From NCBI GenBank assembly GCA_016802295.1, contig JAESIW010000124.1, forward strand, positions 883,967-947,966: a stretch of 64,000 nt of DNA, read 5' to 3'. Both the position numbers and the translations under genes were made by a program. Numbering within the stretch: position 1 is the first letter of the stretch; each line of letters opens with the position of its first letter. Shown here in pieces: positions 1 through 11,484 of this stretch. This DNA is from Brachionus rotundiformis. Its lineage: Eukaryota > Rotifera > Eurotatoria > Ploima > Brachionidae. The notes beneath the pieces were generated by a model. That model saw nothing but the letters and a program-made list of their open reading frames with translations, did not search any database and had not been told where the DNA came from.

Positions 1-195
1 AAGTAAACAATTTGCCAAAGAGCATTAGTCAGAGTTTTTAGAGTTAGTTTAGCATTAGATTTTACCGAATTTATGACATAAAAGTTGTATTTGTGGTTGT
101 AGGATTTAGTCTTGGCTCATTCAAGACACCTATCTGAAAAAAAGTAAACAAATAGCTTAGCTTTGGAAAAGAGATTTGAACTTGGTAGTGAAAAG

Positions 196-3100
196 TTAAC
201 TAACCCTTTTAATTGGCCTTCTTAGAGTCTCTGTTATCTTCAGGGCTGGTGGTTTTCTCGGATTGCTGGATGGTGTGTGCACCGAGCAAACTTTTATAAA
301 TGCTATCATGAACACAATCAGTCCGACACAGATCAGCGAGGCGCCCCACCAGTAGGTTGTTATCCACATGCGTATAGAGGACAAAGTTTTTGGGTCTAGG
401 AGTATGTTTTTTAGTCTGACCAAGGGTCCTTCGGCGTCTACGGCTCTACATTTGGAGAATATGTCGCAGTAGCCATGGGTGCCGACGCATGGCGAGCCTG
501 GCTTTAGGATCAGACCATTTGAGTTGTTCTTGTTCTTCATTTCGTCTATTTCGAATGAATCAGTGCACACATTTCCGGTTTTGTCACCAATGCACGCCAA
601 ATGGCACAGAACCGACTTGTCTTGGGTTTTGTCTTTTAAATCACCTTCTATGAAGCACTGTTTCATTTCGTACTTTTCACATATCGATCCAGAGCAAACA
701 CCCGATCTGCACACTTGAGTGCCCGAGTTGCACTCGGTTTTGTCCGGCTTGAAAAACACCGGATCGTCACGCGGACATGAAGCATTCTTACCAGAACAAA
801 ACACGTTCTTTAAACACTCATTGTTGTTCATGCAAATGGTGTTCTGTGAGGCGAAGTTGCAAGTGTTGTCACAGCACGGTCCTTGGCTTGGACTGCACGC
901 TTTACCAGGCTTAAGCTTGCATTTGTTTATCTCATTGCTGGCGTCAATGCAGCACGTCTCTTTACAATCCGTGCCGTAGCCGCAATCGCACTCTTCGCCC
1001 TCTTCAACTATGCCATTGCCACACAAAGAACCACTGTACTCTGAAACAAAATTATAATTAAAATTTAAAACTTTTTCAATTTTTGTAATTATAAATAAAT
1101 ATCAAAACAAAATCTAATTGATAACTTTTTTACGTTATTTATCTAGTTTAAAGATTAGTAATTATACCAGTTTTTGTAATTAATCAATTTTTAATTTTAA
1201 AATTAAATAATTTTAATATTTTTATATTAACGAGTTAAAAATTTAAATTTAAGTTTTAGATTTTATTTTTGTAAATTTTTCTAAATACCAACAGATGGTA
1301 TATAATGGATAATTGTAAATGTAATTTTAGTAAAGAGATAGAAATTAAATTAAGTAGTTGAATATAATTGTTTTAATTTGATACAAAATGACACTCTAAA
1401 CATTAACAATAATTTTTCTGTTTAGTAATTTTTCTTAATTTCGGCATTTAGAAACTTCATTATTTTTTATTATCAATAAAATTTTAAATCAAAACAAAGC
1501 TTAAGATAGCTTGAATGAATCTTAAATGTTATTAATATCTTTTTTTAACAAAAATATTTTCAAAAATTCTAATAAAAACGTTTTATTTTAAAATAATTTT
1601 TATCATTTATCTATAATGAACAAAATCTTTTAGGTATTTTCTTTTACACCATTTGTGCACTTTAAACATTAACAATACTATTTAATAATTATTCTTAGTT
1701 ATTTTTTGATTTTTAAATATAAATTAAATATTAAAATATGAAATTTTAATTTTATTTTTTGTAAATTTTTCTTAAAACAAGTATTTAATAGAAATTAAAT
1801 GAAAATCAATTCCTTTAATTCAAAATAAAATGTCTTTTTTGACACAAATTCCTTAATTTACTTTTAACTCAATCAAGAACATAATAGAATGAGTCTTGAA
1901 TGTTTTTTTAATATTTTAATTAAATTTAAACACTAATTTCAAAAATTCTAACAATTAAACATTTTTTTCCATAACGAATTTTGTTTTAATTAATTAAAAA
2001 TTTAAAATTTGACATATAAACAAATACTTACGTTTGAAGCAAAATTTTGGTCCAGCAATTAAATTGTGAACAATAGGCCCCATCTGATCACGACTACATG
2101 TCGAAAAGTTTCTGTTGTTTTTATCAGTGCCAGTAGTGGCACGTCTGTACATAATGTAATTTCCACCTCTGCTTGAGCCAGGTGAGCAGACCGGATCGTC
2201 AGGGTCGTGCTCGGAACCAAAGTTGTGACCAATTTCGTGAGCAAATGTTATTTGAGAGACTGCTTCGGGCACTCTAGATTGATAATTTACCACAGTCACT
2301 ATACCACTGTTCAAACTTTTGGCAACACCTTGCAATGTTTGTCTTTTTTCGCACACGCCACCTACACTACCTGCCAATTTGGCCACCCATGCCAGACCCA
2401 GTGTTCCATCCGTAAAGTCACGAGCAGTAAATGTGTACGACAGACAGTAATCTGTAAAATTATCCAGTGAGACATAGTTCAAGAAAGTCGAAACATCCAA
2501 GTAAGGCTCGCACAGTTTTAGCTCTTCTGGTGACAGACCAGTTCCGTTTTTGCACTGCTCCTGTGTTATTATTTTCGTCCTATAGATCATAAACTGGAGA
2601 CCTATTAGATACTTTTCTTTGTTTTGATCGTAGAATGGTAGGCTATTGTAAATCGAGTTGAGAGCTTCGACATGCTTGTTTAAGTAAAATAGCAAGAATG
2701 TGGTTGTTTTATCCATATCCTTAGGTAAAATTTATCTTAATTAAGTTTTGTTCAAGCATGGTGACATGGTTACTTTGTTTCCTTCGTTGTTGAATATCTC
2801 CATGTGTAGCTGAGGATCAATTCTCAGGTACAAGTTGCATATTGTCCTATCACCTGGCCATCTAATTCGGCCATCATCTGACTGGCGCTTGTTTTTTTTA
2901 TAAAATTTCTCATTAGCTTCGCGGTAGTATTTACTGTATTCATCATGTGAAGATTCCATATAACTATAAGGATCATAGCCCTAAAATTTAAGTAAATTAA
3001 AATTTTTGTCTATGGTATGGTTCTATATTAAGTAGAATAAAGCAAGATTTTTGTTCCATGGGTTCATTTTTTACCTTAATGTAATTTTTTTTAATTAAAC

Positions 3101-5156
3101 ACTCTTATACTTTTCATTAATAATTATATTTTAATAAAACCTTTGATTTTAATTTTTTAATTGTATAAATAATCTAATTGAAAAACGTTTTCACTAATTT
3201 TCTTGTTTAAACTTTAATAAAGTTATAAAAATATATAAAAAAAATAAAAACCTTATATTTTTTCTATTTACACTAGAAAATTCGGTCTGTAAATTAACTT
3301 TTTATAATGTACCAGCAAACAAAGACAGTGAGTAAATAAACATATATTTACAAAATCAAATAATAGACAATTGAAAGAAGCAGTTAAACATGTTTATCCT
3401 TTCAGTATTTATAGGCCATCAAAATTCTCAAAATTCAAATCTTATTTAAACAGATAAAATAAATTATCAATTAACTGATTCTTATTTTACTTTTGCATCT
3501 TAATTTAATAAAGTAAATTAGTTTTTAGGCTTTTTGGTGACCAGAGCTTCAAAATAAGAAAAGTATTAATTGAAAATAATGAAAATTAAGCCTATTATAT
3601 GGTAAACATTAAATTATTAGCTTAAGTATTAACTTCTCTGAGCTGTGAAACTATTTTTAGTTATTTTTATTTTTTTTAGTTTTCCGATCAGCTATCCAGG
3701 AGGATTTGAACCTTGATCTTATGATCACTTGGTATTAAATGGCAGCCGATCGAACCCAACACTATCAACCTAACAATACTTGGTTTTGGAACAAACTTTG
3801 CTTCTTAAACCTTTAATTCAAGTGTCAATTTTTACCAAGACTAGTAAAACTTGATAATATATCTCTTTGCTATGATTCAAGACATGGTAAAAAATTCCAC
3901 CCAAAATCTAAATAAAAATTCACCAAGTGACATATTTTTCACATACTAGATAGATTTTTACATCTGGTAAGATGTTGTGCAGGTCATCTGAAAAAGGAAA
4001 ATTTAAACAGCTCTAGTTTGGTAATCAAATTCCACTTTTATGGCAAAATTTTTCAACAGCTATCAATGGACTAGATATATCAATTTTAACCAAAAATAAA
4101 TTCATTATCCAAAAAAAATATTTTAATTATTGAGCTTTGCTAAAATAGTGGTAAATTTTTTAATAAAATTCAGAACATTTGACCCTGAATTGATTCAAAA
4201 ATGATGATCACAAGCGCCTGTCACAAATACCCACCAACTAATCTAACCCATGTTTTATTTTCTGCTTACATGTGCCAATTTCTGGCCATATTTACCAACA
4301 AAATCAAAACAAAAGCAAAATAAGTCACATTATACAGGAAATAATAGCAAGTTTTTTATTTAAGCTTAATTAAAGCTAGAGATAAAAATTCGGCTGACCT
4401 CATCCTTGACTCGTTGGTTGTACAAGGCCTCCTGTTCGTGCTTCATCCATTCTTTGACACTTCTCTTCTCCGAGGCGCATCCAACCTCGTCCTCATCGTT
4501 TGCCACTCTGGCCCTCTCAATAGAGCGCTTGAACTGCTTGAGCTTTGTTCTGCTAAAGTCAACATCTCTCTCGTTATAAATTATGGAATGCGAGTCCAGC
4601 GTTTGGTTGTACCTCTTGGACGGCTCGATAAAAAACTTTCCTAACTTGGCTGATACCACAGTGCCGTAAAAAACACCATCAATAATACTGCCACTAGCAG
4701 ACGAGCTATCCGGCTCATCAACCAAGTACCCTCGGTAAAAATTTAATACATTGTTCAAATTAATGGTATTTTGGTCACTGTCTAGTTCGATTTGGGGATT
4801 AAAAAAGCTGTGCTGATCGACTGGCACGAGTCTAAGCTTAAAGTCATTTCCATGGCTTCTAAAATTGAGATAGATGTGCCGATCAAGCGATCGGCGCACT
4901 CTGGACTCCTTTTGGACCAGGTATTTCGCATCATAGTTCAGCTTGTCGTATTTCAGGATGAAAGGATTTGAGCTCAGATTGTCCGTGTCTAAAATCAGTA
5001 CCAAATTAGGCTAATGAGACTCTATTTTATGCTCAAATACTTACACAACGTTTCAGTTGGTACTAAATTGGCTAAAAAAATGCAAATAAATAATCTGGTG
5101 AGTGCGGTGCGGACAAGAGAGCGTCTAGTCTCTGTGTATATGCTCGCTGTGTCCAT
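196..5156 (-). CDS. ADAM10: ADAM10 / Kuzbanian transmembrane metalloprotease
   Basis: Membrane sheddase (Notch and other ectodomains). My model has five exons: 5156-5045, 4988-4399, 2980-2774, 2719-2032 and 1040-196. All phases agree and give about 813 aa (human 748). The start is the ATG at 5156, followed by a hydrophobic signal segment. Then come the prodomain with a cysteine-switch-like Cys, a basic processing site (KNKR), the reprolysin domain with zinc motif HEIGHNFGSEHD (about residues 464-475), a Met-turn (NYIMYRRAT), disintegrin and Cys-rich parts (CGNGIVEEGEECDCG, CKLKPG, CSPSQGPCC), one membrane span at about 763-784 and a short basic tail. The juxtamembrane stretch KVCSVHTPSSNP matches ADAM10 rather than ADAM17. 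The two long introns (1.4 kb and 1.0 kb) are unusual for this window. The exon 2 donor (GTCAGC) is non-ideal; GTCAAG slightly upstream is an alternative. Confidence 0.95.
3683..3795 (-). repeat. Possible decayed tRNA-like or SINE-like sequence in ADAM10 intron 2
   Basis: On the minus strand this stretch contains GGTTCAAATCC, a good match to the tRNA B box (T arm). About 45-50 nt further 5' there is a second GGGTTCGATCG motif. It is also less AT-rich than its surroundings. No complete cloverleaf can be drawn: the anticodon arm does not fit. It could be a tRNA-derived SINE remnant or a chance match. Confidence 0.25.
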
Positions 5157-7908
5157 TCGGCCTATGTCAGCATCAAAATTTACTTATCTATATCTAAAAA
5201 ATACTCTCGAACAAAGCCTAGAAAAAATATAAATTTCTCAAATTAGTATCATTTTTATGTACTTAACATTCTTTTCTTAAATCGAGCTATATCTCGAAAT
5301 AGAATGTGAAAAGACAACAAAACACGGGCCCCTAATTAGACCTTAGATCCTTTTATTAGGACATATTTTTTCATTCAAGCAAAATCTATCTATCTAATTG
5401 AAAAAAATTGAATAATTGTTGCTAAATGTTAATTGTTTAGTGCGCGCTTATCATCAACCAAATCATCTGCATCAAATTCTATATCAAGATCTTATACAAC
5501 TAAGAACAAAATCAATCATATCATTAGCATAAATTAGGACTTAATTGAACCAGAGTCAATCGTGGTCAGCCACATCAGACAAATTTAAATAGCCTCAGAG
5601 AATGCGCTCCTGAAGACAAAGTTCAAGACACCAACAGAACACGGCTGAATGCAAAGAAAATCAATGCGTGACAAATCTAACTTAACTTTCAGGCGTGCTT
5701 TTCAAAAGAGCACAAACAGAATGTGCCGTGTTGTGTTATTTGTCCATTGACTTTAGGACGCTAATTATAACCAAACCAGTTACATAACTTGGTTAATTAG
5801 AAAATCTCGGATAGAAAAAATTTAAATTAAATACAAGCGTTAATCTATTGTGTTGTTGTTTGCTTACGCTAATCTCTTAGGTAGAGATAGAGTAACATAA
5901 TCCCTTTTTAATTTATTGCTAGTTCTTCAGGTCTGGTCCATATTAAATTCTCATGGGTATTTTAAACCAGACGTTCTCTAATGCTTAAGAAAATACAATT
6001 TAGGTTAATAGGCAGCATTTTATTTCTAAATTAAAATGCTTTTATTTTCCTCTTTACGCAATTTAAACTAGAATAAAAAAGATTTTAATTTAGGCTAAAC
6101 GTCACTCATACGGCTCTCGGAACCCTAGATTAAAATAAACTTTTCTAGCTCACTTAAATATTTGTTTTATTTTTGTTTTGATAATTAAAAATTCAAATCA
6201 AACTTAGACTAAAACAAGAGTCCAGGCAAAATTAATTGAACTATAGCCTTAGAGAGAAAAAACAAATTTTAATTTGAAGTTTGTATATGTACATTGCTGA
6301 ATATAATTATGTGGCAATCTCTTGCGCTTGTTGTCCATTTAAATAGTCTTGTGAATTTTGCTCACCATTGGCTATGTTTGCTTTGATAAAGTTTCTGCTT
6401 GATTTATTTACTTTTTTATTTTTATAATATTTAAATCGATTTTTTTAAATGAATATTAAAAATAAAATATGTGATTTTTTCGTATTTCTTATATTTTGTT
6501 TAGCCTAATTTTGGCTATTTGTCAAAACATTTTTGTCTTAACATGTTCGCATACAAAATTGATATACTCATAATTTTTAAATTAAATAAATAATTTAATC
6601 TATATTAATCATGAAAATTTTTTAAAACTTTGCCAAGTGAACCCAACAACAATTGTTAATTTCTGGTATCTCTCAACATGCAAATGGCAAAAAAATGAAA
6701 AATTTAGTAATCTTTTATTCAAATCTAAGTCCTTAAAGCTTTTGAATGGAGATTTGGCTTGCTTGTTGGTGGCTCAAGTCAAATAAATTATTTGGTTAAA
6801 GACCAAAGATTTGAATTAGAATAATTTCGACACAGATACAAGATTACTCAATGCTAGTACAATAGATAATGGTAATGAAAATGTCAAAATAGTTATTTGA
6901 AAAAATGGGTCTTTATCTTATTTTCAAATTGAACAAATAAAATAGATAAGTGTAATTATTGAATGGTTGGTTTTAGCTAGTGAATCAAGCTAAACACTTA
7001 ACCAATTTTTGCTTTAAATAATTGAATCTCTTTTAATATATCTTACCCCAAAATATCATAAATAAAATATTCTAGTTTGCTTTAACTTTATAAAAAATTG
7101 TTAAATACACAAAATTATAAATGGTTAACAGAACTGAATTTTTCACATTATCACATATTATATAATAACATTCAATATGAAAATACATTTTTAATTTAAT
7201 TCATTTCTATAGTCAAGAATTCTTAATGAAATTTCAATTTTATACCAAAACAAAGATTGAATATTCAGAATTTTGATACATAAGTGATAAAGTTATGATT
7301 TTGTGTTTAATAAGAATTATATGTAATGAGTATCCAAAATTTGAGCAATATCAACGATTTTGTGTCTTTAATGTCAAATATTGTAAATATGGATCAGTAA
7401 AAAAAACTTATAAATTTTTATAAAATTAAAAATTCCAATCACTAATTGAATATATTCAAATCTTCATGAAACCAGAGACAATGTATTTTCAGTTTTTTTA
7501 ATTATATAATTGTGACTTAATTACACAATCATATTTTAAATAATTGCACTAATTGTTTAATTATATCTCGTAATACGGAAATGTCCAGCTAATCAGTTTA
7601 AATAATGAAAAGTCTCGTATTATTCGCAATTAAGTGTAAGATCTAACCATTAAAAAACTTGTGAAATTAATTTAAAATATTCTTCTATTAGAAAATTTTT
7701 TGCTCTTTAATTAAACAATTCCGGTATTGAAGTTATCTGTGAGATAATTCCGGCAATAGTTATTTTATCACGTTTATCTTTTTTGCCGGAAATTAAAACG
7801 ATTTTATAACAAAAATTTAGCTAAAAACAATGAAATAACTTTATGTAACATTATTTAAAGTTAACTTAAACTCCCATTTTAATAGTGAAATTAAATCGAT
7901 AAGACAAA
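5157..7908. other. Intergenic region between divergent ADAM10 and EGF-CFC genes
   Basis: 2.75 kb of AT-rich DNA between two divergently transcribed genes, so both promoters should lie here. I see no convincing ORF, tRNA or repeat. A short direct repeat of ATTCCGG flanks a TTATC/GATAA hairpin at about 7720-7760. Confidence 0.6.
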
Positions 7909-8631
7909 ATGTGGAAAATAGTTATCTATTTTTTATCTATCTTTAATCCTATAATGGCATTTCCTTTGCTTACCAATTCGGAGACAGACCAGGACTACTT
8001 CAATGACTATTACAGCAACGACTTGGACTGCACTTGCCTAAACGGTGGATTTTGCGTGCTAGATAATGACTTTTGTGCTTGCCCAGCTGAATACACTGGC
8101 AGAAGATGTGAAATTAAAATCCAGAAAGATAATTCAAATAATTGTGGCAATTTGTTTGATGGCGATAGCGAATTTTTAGACTGTGCCAAGTGCACGTGCA
8201 ATCACAGAGTCCTGACCTGCCAGGCTCTGGTATCCGCAAGGTGCGATTACCAGAAGATAATCAGCATATATAACTTGAACATTAGCCTAGAATCAAATGA
8301 TATACTCAAACTTAAAGGACACAGAGTGGACATTTTGGTCAAATTAATGAGAAGTACACAGGCCTATGTTTATGAAAGCTATATACATGAGTACAAATAT
8401 GAGCACAATTATGGATTGATTATCAAAGATTTGGAAACTCACACAACCCAAATGGACTCGTCATTTGGTAAAAAAAATCTCACCATCTACAAATCAAAGG
8501 ACGAATTAATAGGAATTCAATTTGACATGAAAGATAATCCAAATCGTAAAAATAGTACTATCAAAATACAGCCTGATACAAAATTTATTTTTATTTTTGT
8601 TTTAGTATATTTTACAAAATTGTTTGTGTAA
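7909..8631 (+). CDS. EGF-CFC (Cripto/Cryptic-like) GPI-anchored protein
   Basis: A single-exon gene of 240 aa. An N-terminal hydrophobic signal peptide (about 1-18) is followed by an EGF repeat with cysteines at 41, 43, 49, 56, 58 and 67. The first two cysteines are almost adjacent (CTCLNGGFC), the truncated A-loop typical of EGF-CFC proteins, and FCACPAEYTGRRCE closely resembles Cripto. A CFC-type domain follows (cysteines 79, 92, 95, 97, 104, 112) with NCG, CAKCTC, LTC and RCD spacing. The C-terminus ends in a hydrophobic stretch (FIFIFVLVYF) with almost no tail, as in a GPI-anchor signal. Family members are known as Nodal co-receptors at the cell surface. The usual Thr/Ser for O-fucosylation in NGGTC is Phe here. 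The middle part (about 115-225) is not recognisable. An AATAAA lies about 45 nt after the stop. Confidence 0.8.
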   Translation: MWKIVIYFLSIFNPIMAFPLLTNSETDQDYFNDYYSNDLDCTCLNGGFCVLDNDFCACPAEYTGRRCEIKIQKDNSNNCGNLFDGDSEFLDCAKCTCNHRVLTCQALVSARCDYQKIISIYNLNISLESNDILKLKGHRVDILVKLMRSTQAYVYESYIHEYKYEHNYGLIIKDLETHTTQMDSSFGKKNLTIYKSKDELIGIQFDMKDNPNRKNSTIKIQPDTKFIFIFVLVYFTKLFV

Positions 8632-8719
8632 AAAATCTATTATTATGTAATTTATTTTAATTAGCGCCGAATTTCAAAATAAATTTTTTAGCAAAAAAAA
8701 TTTTTATTTCCAAAAATAC

Positions 8720-8802
8720 TGCCAGGGATGGGGATCGAACCCATGCTCACATTCGTGAATTGGATCTTAAGTCCAACGCCTTAACCACTCGGCCACCCGG
8801 GC
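8720..8802 (-). tRNA. tRNA-Leu(UAA)
   Basis: An 83-nt class II tRNA read from 8802 down to 8720 (discriminator A). It has a D arm, an anticodon stem TTGGA/TCCAA with loop CTTAAGA (anticodon UAA), a long variable arm, a GGTTCGATCC T arm and a downstream run of T for Pol III termination. The acceptor stem GCCCGGG/CCCTGGC has one C-U mismatch at pair 4. It is identical to the copy at 8979-9061. CCA is not encoded and no intron is present. Confidence 0.93.
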
Positions 8803-8978
8803 TCTCTTAAATAAATGTTATATTAATTAATTTGAAAAAAAAAACAAAAATACTTATTAGAAATTTTCTGATTAGATAACTTAATAATTTTACTAGATTG
8901 ATAAAATAAAATAAATTTAATTAAATCAGGCCAAATATTATATTGTAGAGAATAAAAATTAGCTCTATTTTTCATTAA

Positions 8979-9061
8979 GCCCGGGTGGCCGAGTGGTTAA
9001 GGCGTTGGACTTAAGATCCAATTCACGAATGTGAGCATGGGTTCGATCCCCATCCCTGGCA
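8979..9061 (+). tRNA. tRNA-Leu(UAA)
   Basis: Second copy, in opposite orientation and identical over its full length to the minus-strand copy, including the C-U mismatch at acceptor pair 4. The two 5' ends face each other across a 176-bp AT-rich spacer. Identity continues a few bases into the 3' flank (GTATTTTTG, which includes the T-run terminator), while the 5' flanks differ. Anticodon loop CTTAAGA gives UAA, reading TTA codons, which should be common in this AT-rich genome. Confidence 0.95.
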
Positions 9062-9338
9062 GTATTTTTGCCAAAAATTCTAATTAAATTAATTTATTTA
9101 AAAATTTTTTTGATTAAAAAAATAAAACTTAACAAAAACACTAGCTTCTATTTTACGTATTTTGCAAGCAACTAAATGCATTTAATTTGAAAATTATAAA
9201 TTTCCAAAGCTTTCTGCAATTTATATAACAAGTTAATTTTATAATTCATAGCCTTGTTAATAAAGGTACAATAATTTATAAAATGACCAAAGTTAATTTA
9301 GATAAAAATTTAAGCTAATCAGTGCTTAAATTAGAAAA

Positions 9339-10127
9339 ATGTCAGTCAGCTCGATTTTATCCAAAAAAATGGCCCTGGCGCCTTTGTCATTATTCAACAA
9401 ATCTTCAAGCTTGATAGTAGCTACAGCATCTAACAGCTTGGCACAGTAAAATATATAAGAAATTTATTTTCCAAGCTTATGCTTTATAATTGTAGAATAA
9501 CACGATCACAGAAAACTGATTCCCAAAAAAATCTCCAAGTGGCGGAAAATTTGGACCAAGATGTCAAGCCATACAAGTTTTCTCCATTTCAAATGTCCTT
9601 TGCTAACAACAAAATGGATTACACGATGGCTCGAGTAGATGACTTGATGAATTTTATTCGGCGCGGATCACTATGGCCATTAACTTTTGGTTTGGCATGC
9701 TGTGCCGTAGAAATGATGCACATAGCAGCACCAAGATACGACATGGACAGATATGGTGTTGTCTTCAGAGCTAGTCCTCGCCAAGCGGACTGTATTATAG
9801 TCGCTGGTACAGTAACAAACAAAATGGCTCCAGCGCTAAGAAAAGTGTATGATCAAATGCCGGCACCCAAATGGGTAATATCAATGGGAAGCTGTGCCAA
9901 CGGGGGTGGATATTATCACTATTCTTACTCAGTAGTCAGAGGATGTGATCGCATTATTCCTGTTGATGTTTATGTTCCTGGTTAGTTTAGAATTTTTTCA
10001 AATTGTATCTTATACAAATTGTTTAAAAGGTTGTCCACCATCTGCCGAGGCCCTCATGTACGGAATTCTTGTTTTGCAAAAGAAAATCAAAAGAAGGCCA
10101 AAAATACAATCCTGGTACAGAAAATAA
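9339..10127 (+). CDS. NDUFS7: NADH dehydrogenase (ubiquinone) Fe-S protein 7, copy 1
   Basis: Complex I PSST/NuoB subunit, which carries the N2 iron-sulfur cluster at the ubiquinone site in mitochondria. Three exons (9339-9445, 9496-9980, 10030-10127), with introns of only 50 and 49 bp and consistent phases, give 229 aa. The N-terminal 45 or so residues are rich in Ser and Lys with no acidic residue, as in a mitochondrial presequence. The four N2 cysteines are present: the adjacent pair in LACCAVEMM, GSCANGG and GCPPSAEA. The C-terminus SWYRK is typical. A local change (CIIVAGTVTNK) replaces the usual (M/L)MIVAGTLTNK. A tandem paralogue starts 500 bp downstream. Confidence 0.95.
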
Positions 10128-10627
10128 GGTTTTTGGTTGAAATTTGGACAAAAATAGGCAAATGTTTTTTACTAAATAGAAAATAATTTAGCTAAAAAAC
10201 TGGTTTTAAACAAATTTTACACTAATTATATAAATAAAAAATTTACTATATATTTAACAATTTAATAAATTTAATTGCAGTATTTAATTAAATAATTAAT
10301 AAATCAATTACATTTAGATGCAAAAAATTTTAGAAATAAAATTAATATTATTTATAATTATTAAACAAAAACACATATTTAAAGTTAATTTAGATTTTTT
10401 ATTAAAGAAAATTTTAGAAAGTATTAGCTTAATTACTGTTGACAGCCAGGAAGGTTATACTTTTTTTAATTTTCGACTAATAGATAATTAAATATGAAAA
10501 TAAATTTTTTCTATATAAATTAAAAATGAAACTATTTTAATAAGGACTTGCCTATTTTTAAAAATAGTATGATATTTTTTTTTGATAAATATTTTGAAGC
10601 TATAAGATTTTTGAGGAAAAAATTAAA
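10128..10627. other. Spacer between the two NDUFS7 copies
   Basis: 500 bp of AT-rich DNA that must hold the 3' end of copy 1 and the promoter of copy 2. No ORF or repeat is recognised, and I see no obvious similarity to the region upstream of copy 1. Confidence 0.5.
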
Positions 10628-11405
10628 ATGGCCTTTAAGAATTTATTATCCAGAAAAACTTTAGTTATAAAAAATTATTCCAACAATTTGCCAGCTCTGT
10701 TGAGCTCGTCAAGTTCAATCAAAGAGTAAAAATTTGAATTAATTAATTAAGAAATTACTTTTATTTTTTGAAGAGTATGTCGCTCTAATGAAACGGATTC
10801 CCAAAAAAATCTCCAAGTTGCAGCCAAATTGGATAAAAATGTCAAACCATATAAATTTTCTCCTTTCCAATTGGACTTTAAAACGAACAAGATGGAATAT
10901 ACAATGGCTCGAGTAGATGACTTGATGAATTTTATTCGGCGCGGATCACTGTGGCCATTAACTTTCGGTCTGGCATGCTGTGCTGTAGAAATGATGCACA
11001 TAGCAGCACCAAGATACGACATGGACAGATATGGTGTTGTCTTCAGAGCTAGTCCTCGCCAAGCTGATTTGATGATTGTAGCCGGAACCCTCTGCAATAA
11101 AATGGCTCCAGCGCTAAGAAAAGTGTATGATCAAATGCCGGCACCCAAATGGGTATTATCAATGGGCAGCTGTGCCAACGGGGGTGGATATTATCACTAC
11201 TCTTACTCGGTGGTCAGAGGATGTGACCGTATTGTTCCAGTTGATGTCTATGTTCCTGGTAATATTCTAAACTTTTAGATATTTCCACTACAATAATCTT
11301 CCATAAGGTTGTCCACCCACTGCCGAAGCCCTAATGTATGGAATCTTAGTTTTACAGCGGAAAATAAAAAGGAGGACAAGAGCTCAGTCTTGGTATAGAA
11401 AATAA
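10628..11405 (+). CDS. NDUFS7: NADH dehydrogenase (ubiquinone) Fe-S protein 7, copy 2
   Basis: Tandem paralogue of the preceding gene with the same three-exon layout: 10628-10725, 10774-11258 and 11308-11405, introns 48 and 49 bp, 226 aa. Exon 2 has exactly the same length as in copy 1 (485 nt), and so does exon 3 (98 nt). The mitochondrial presequence is unrelated in detail to that of copy 1. All four N2-cluster cysteines are conserved. In the central block this copy keeps the canonical LMIVAGTL but has Cys in place of Thr (TLCNKMAP). Both copies look intact, so both may be expressed. The stop codon lies 79 bp from the stop of the convergent SLC3A1-like gene. Confidence 0.95.
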
Positions 11406-11484
11406 TAATTATAACAATTAAAACAATATTTTATTATTTAAAAAAATAAAAAATAAATTAAAAAAATTCTTAAACCAAATTTGT

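Noticed and set aside
196..5156. ADAM17/TACE identity for the metalloprotease
   Set aside because: The juxtamembrane KVCSVHTPSSNP, the CKLKPG...CSPSQGPCC disintegrin block and the short tail match ADAM10.
5014..5232. 72-codon plus-strand ORF upstream of ADAM10
   Set aside because: It overlaps ADAM10 exon 1 on the other strand and has no recognisable features.
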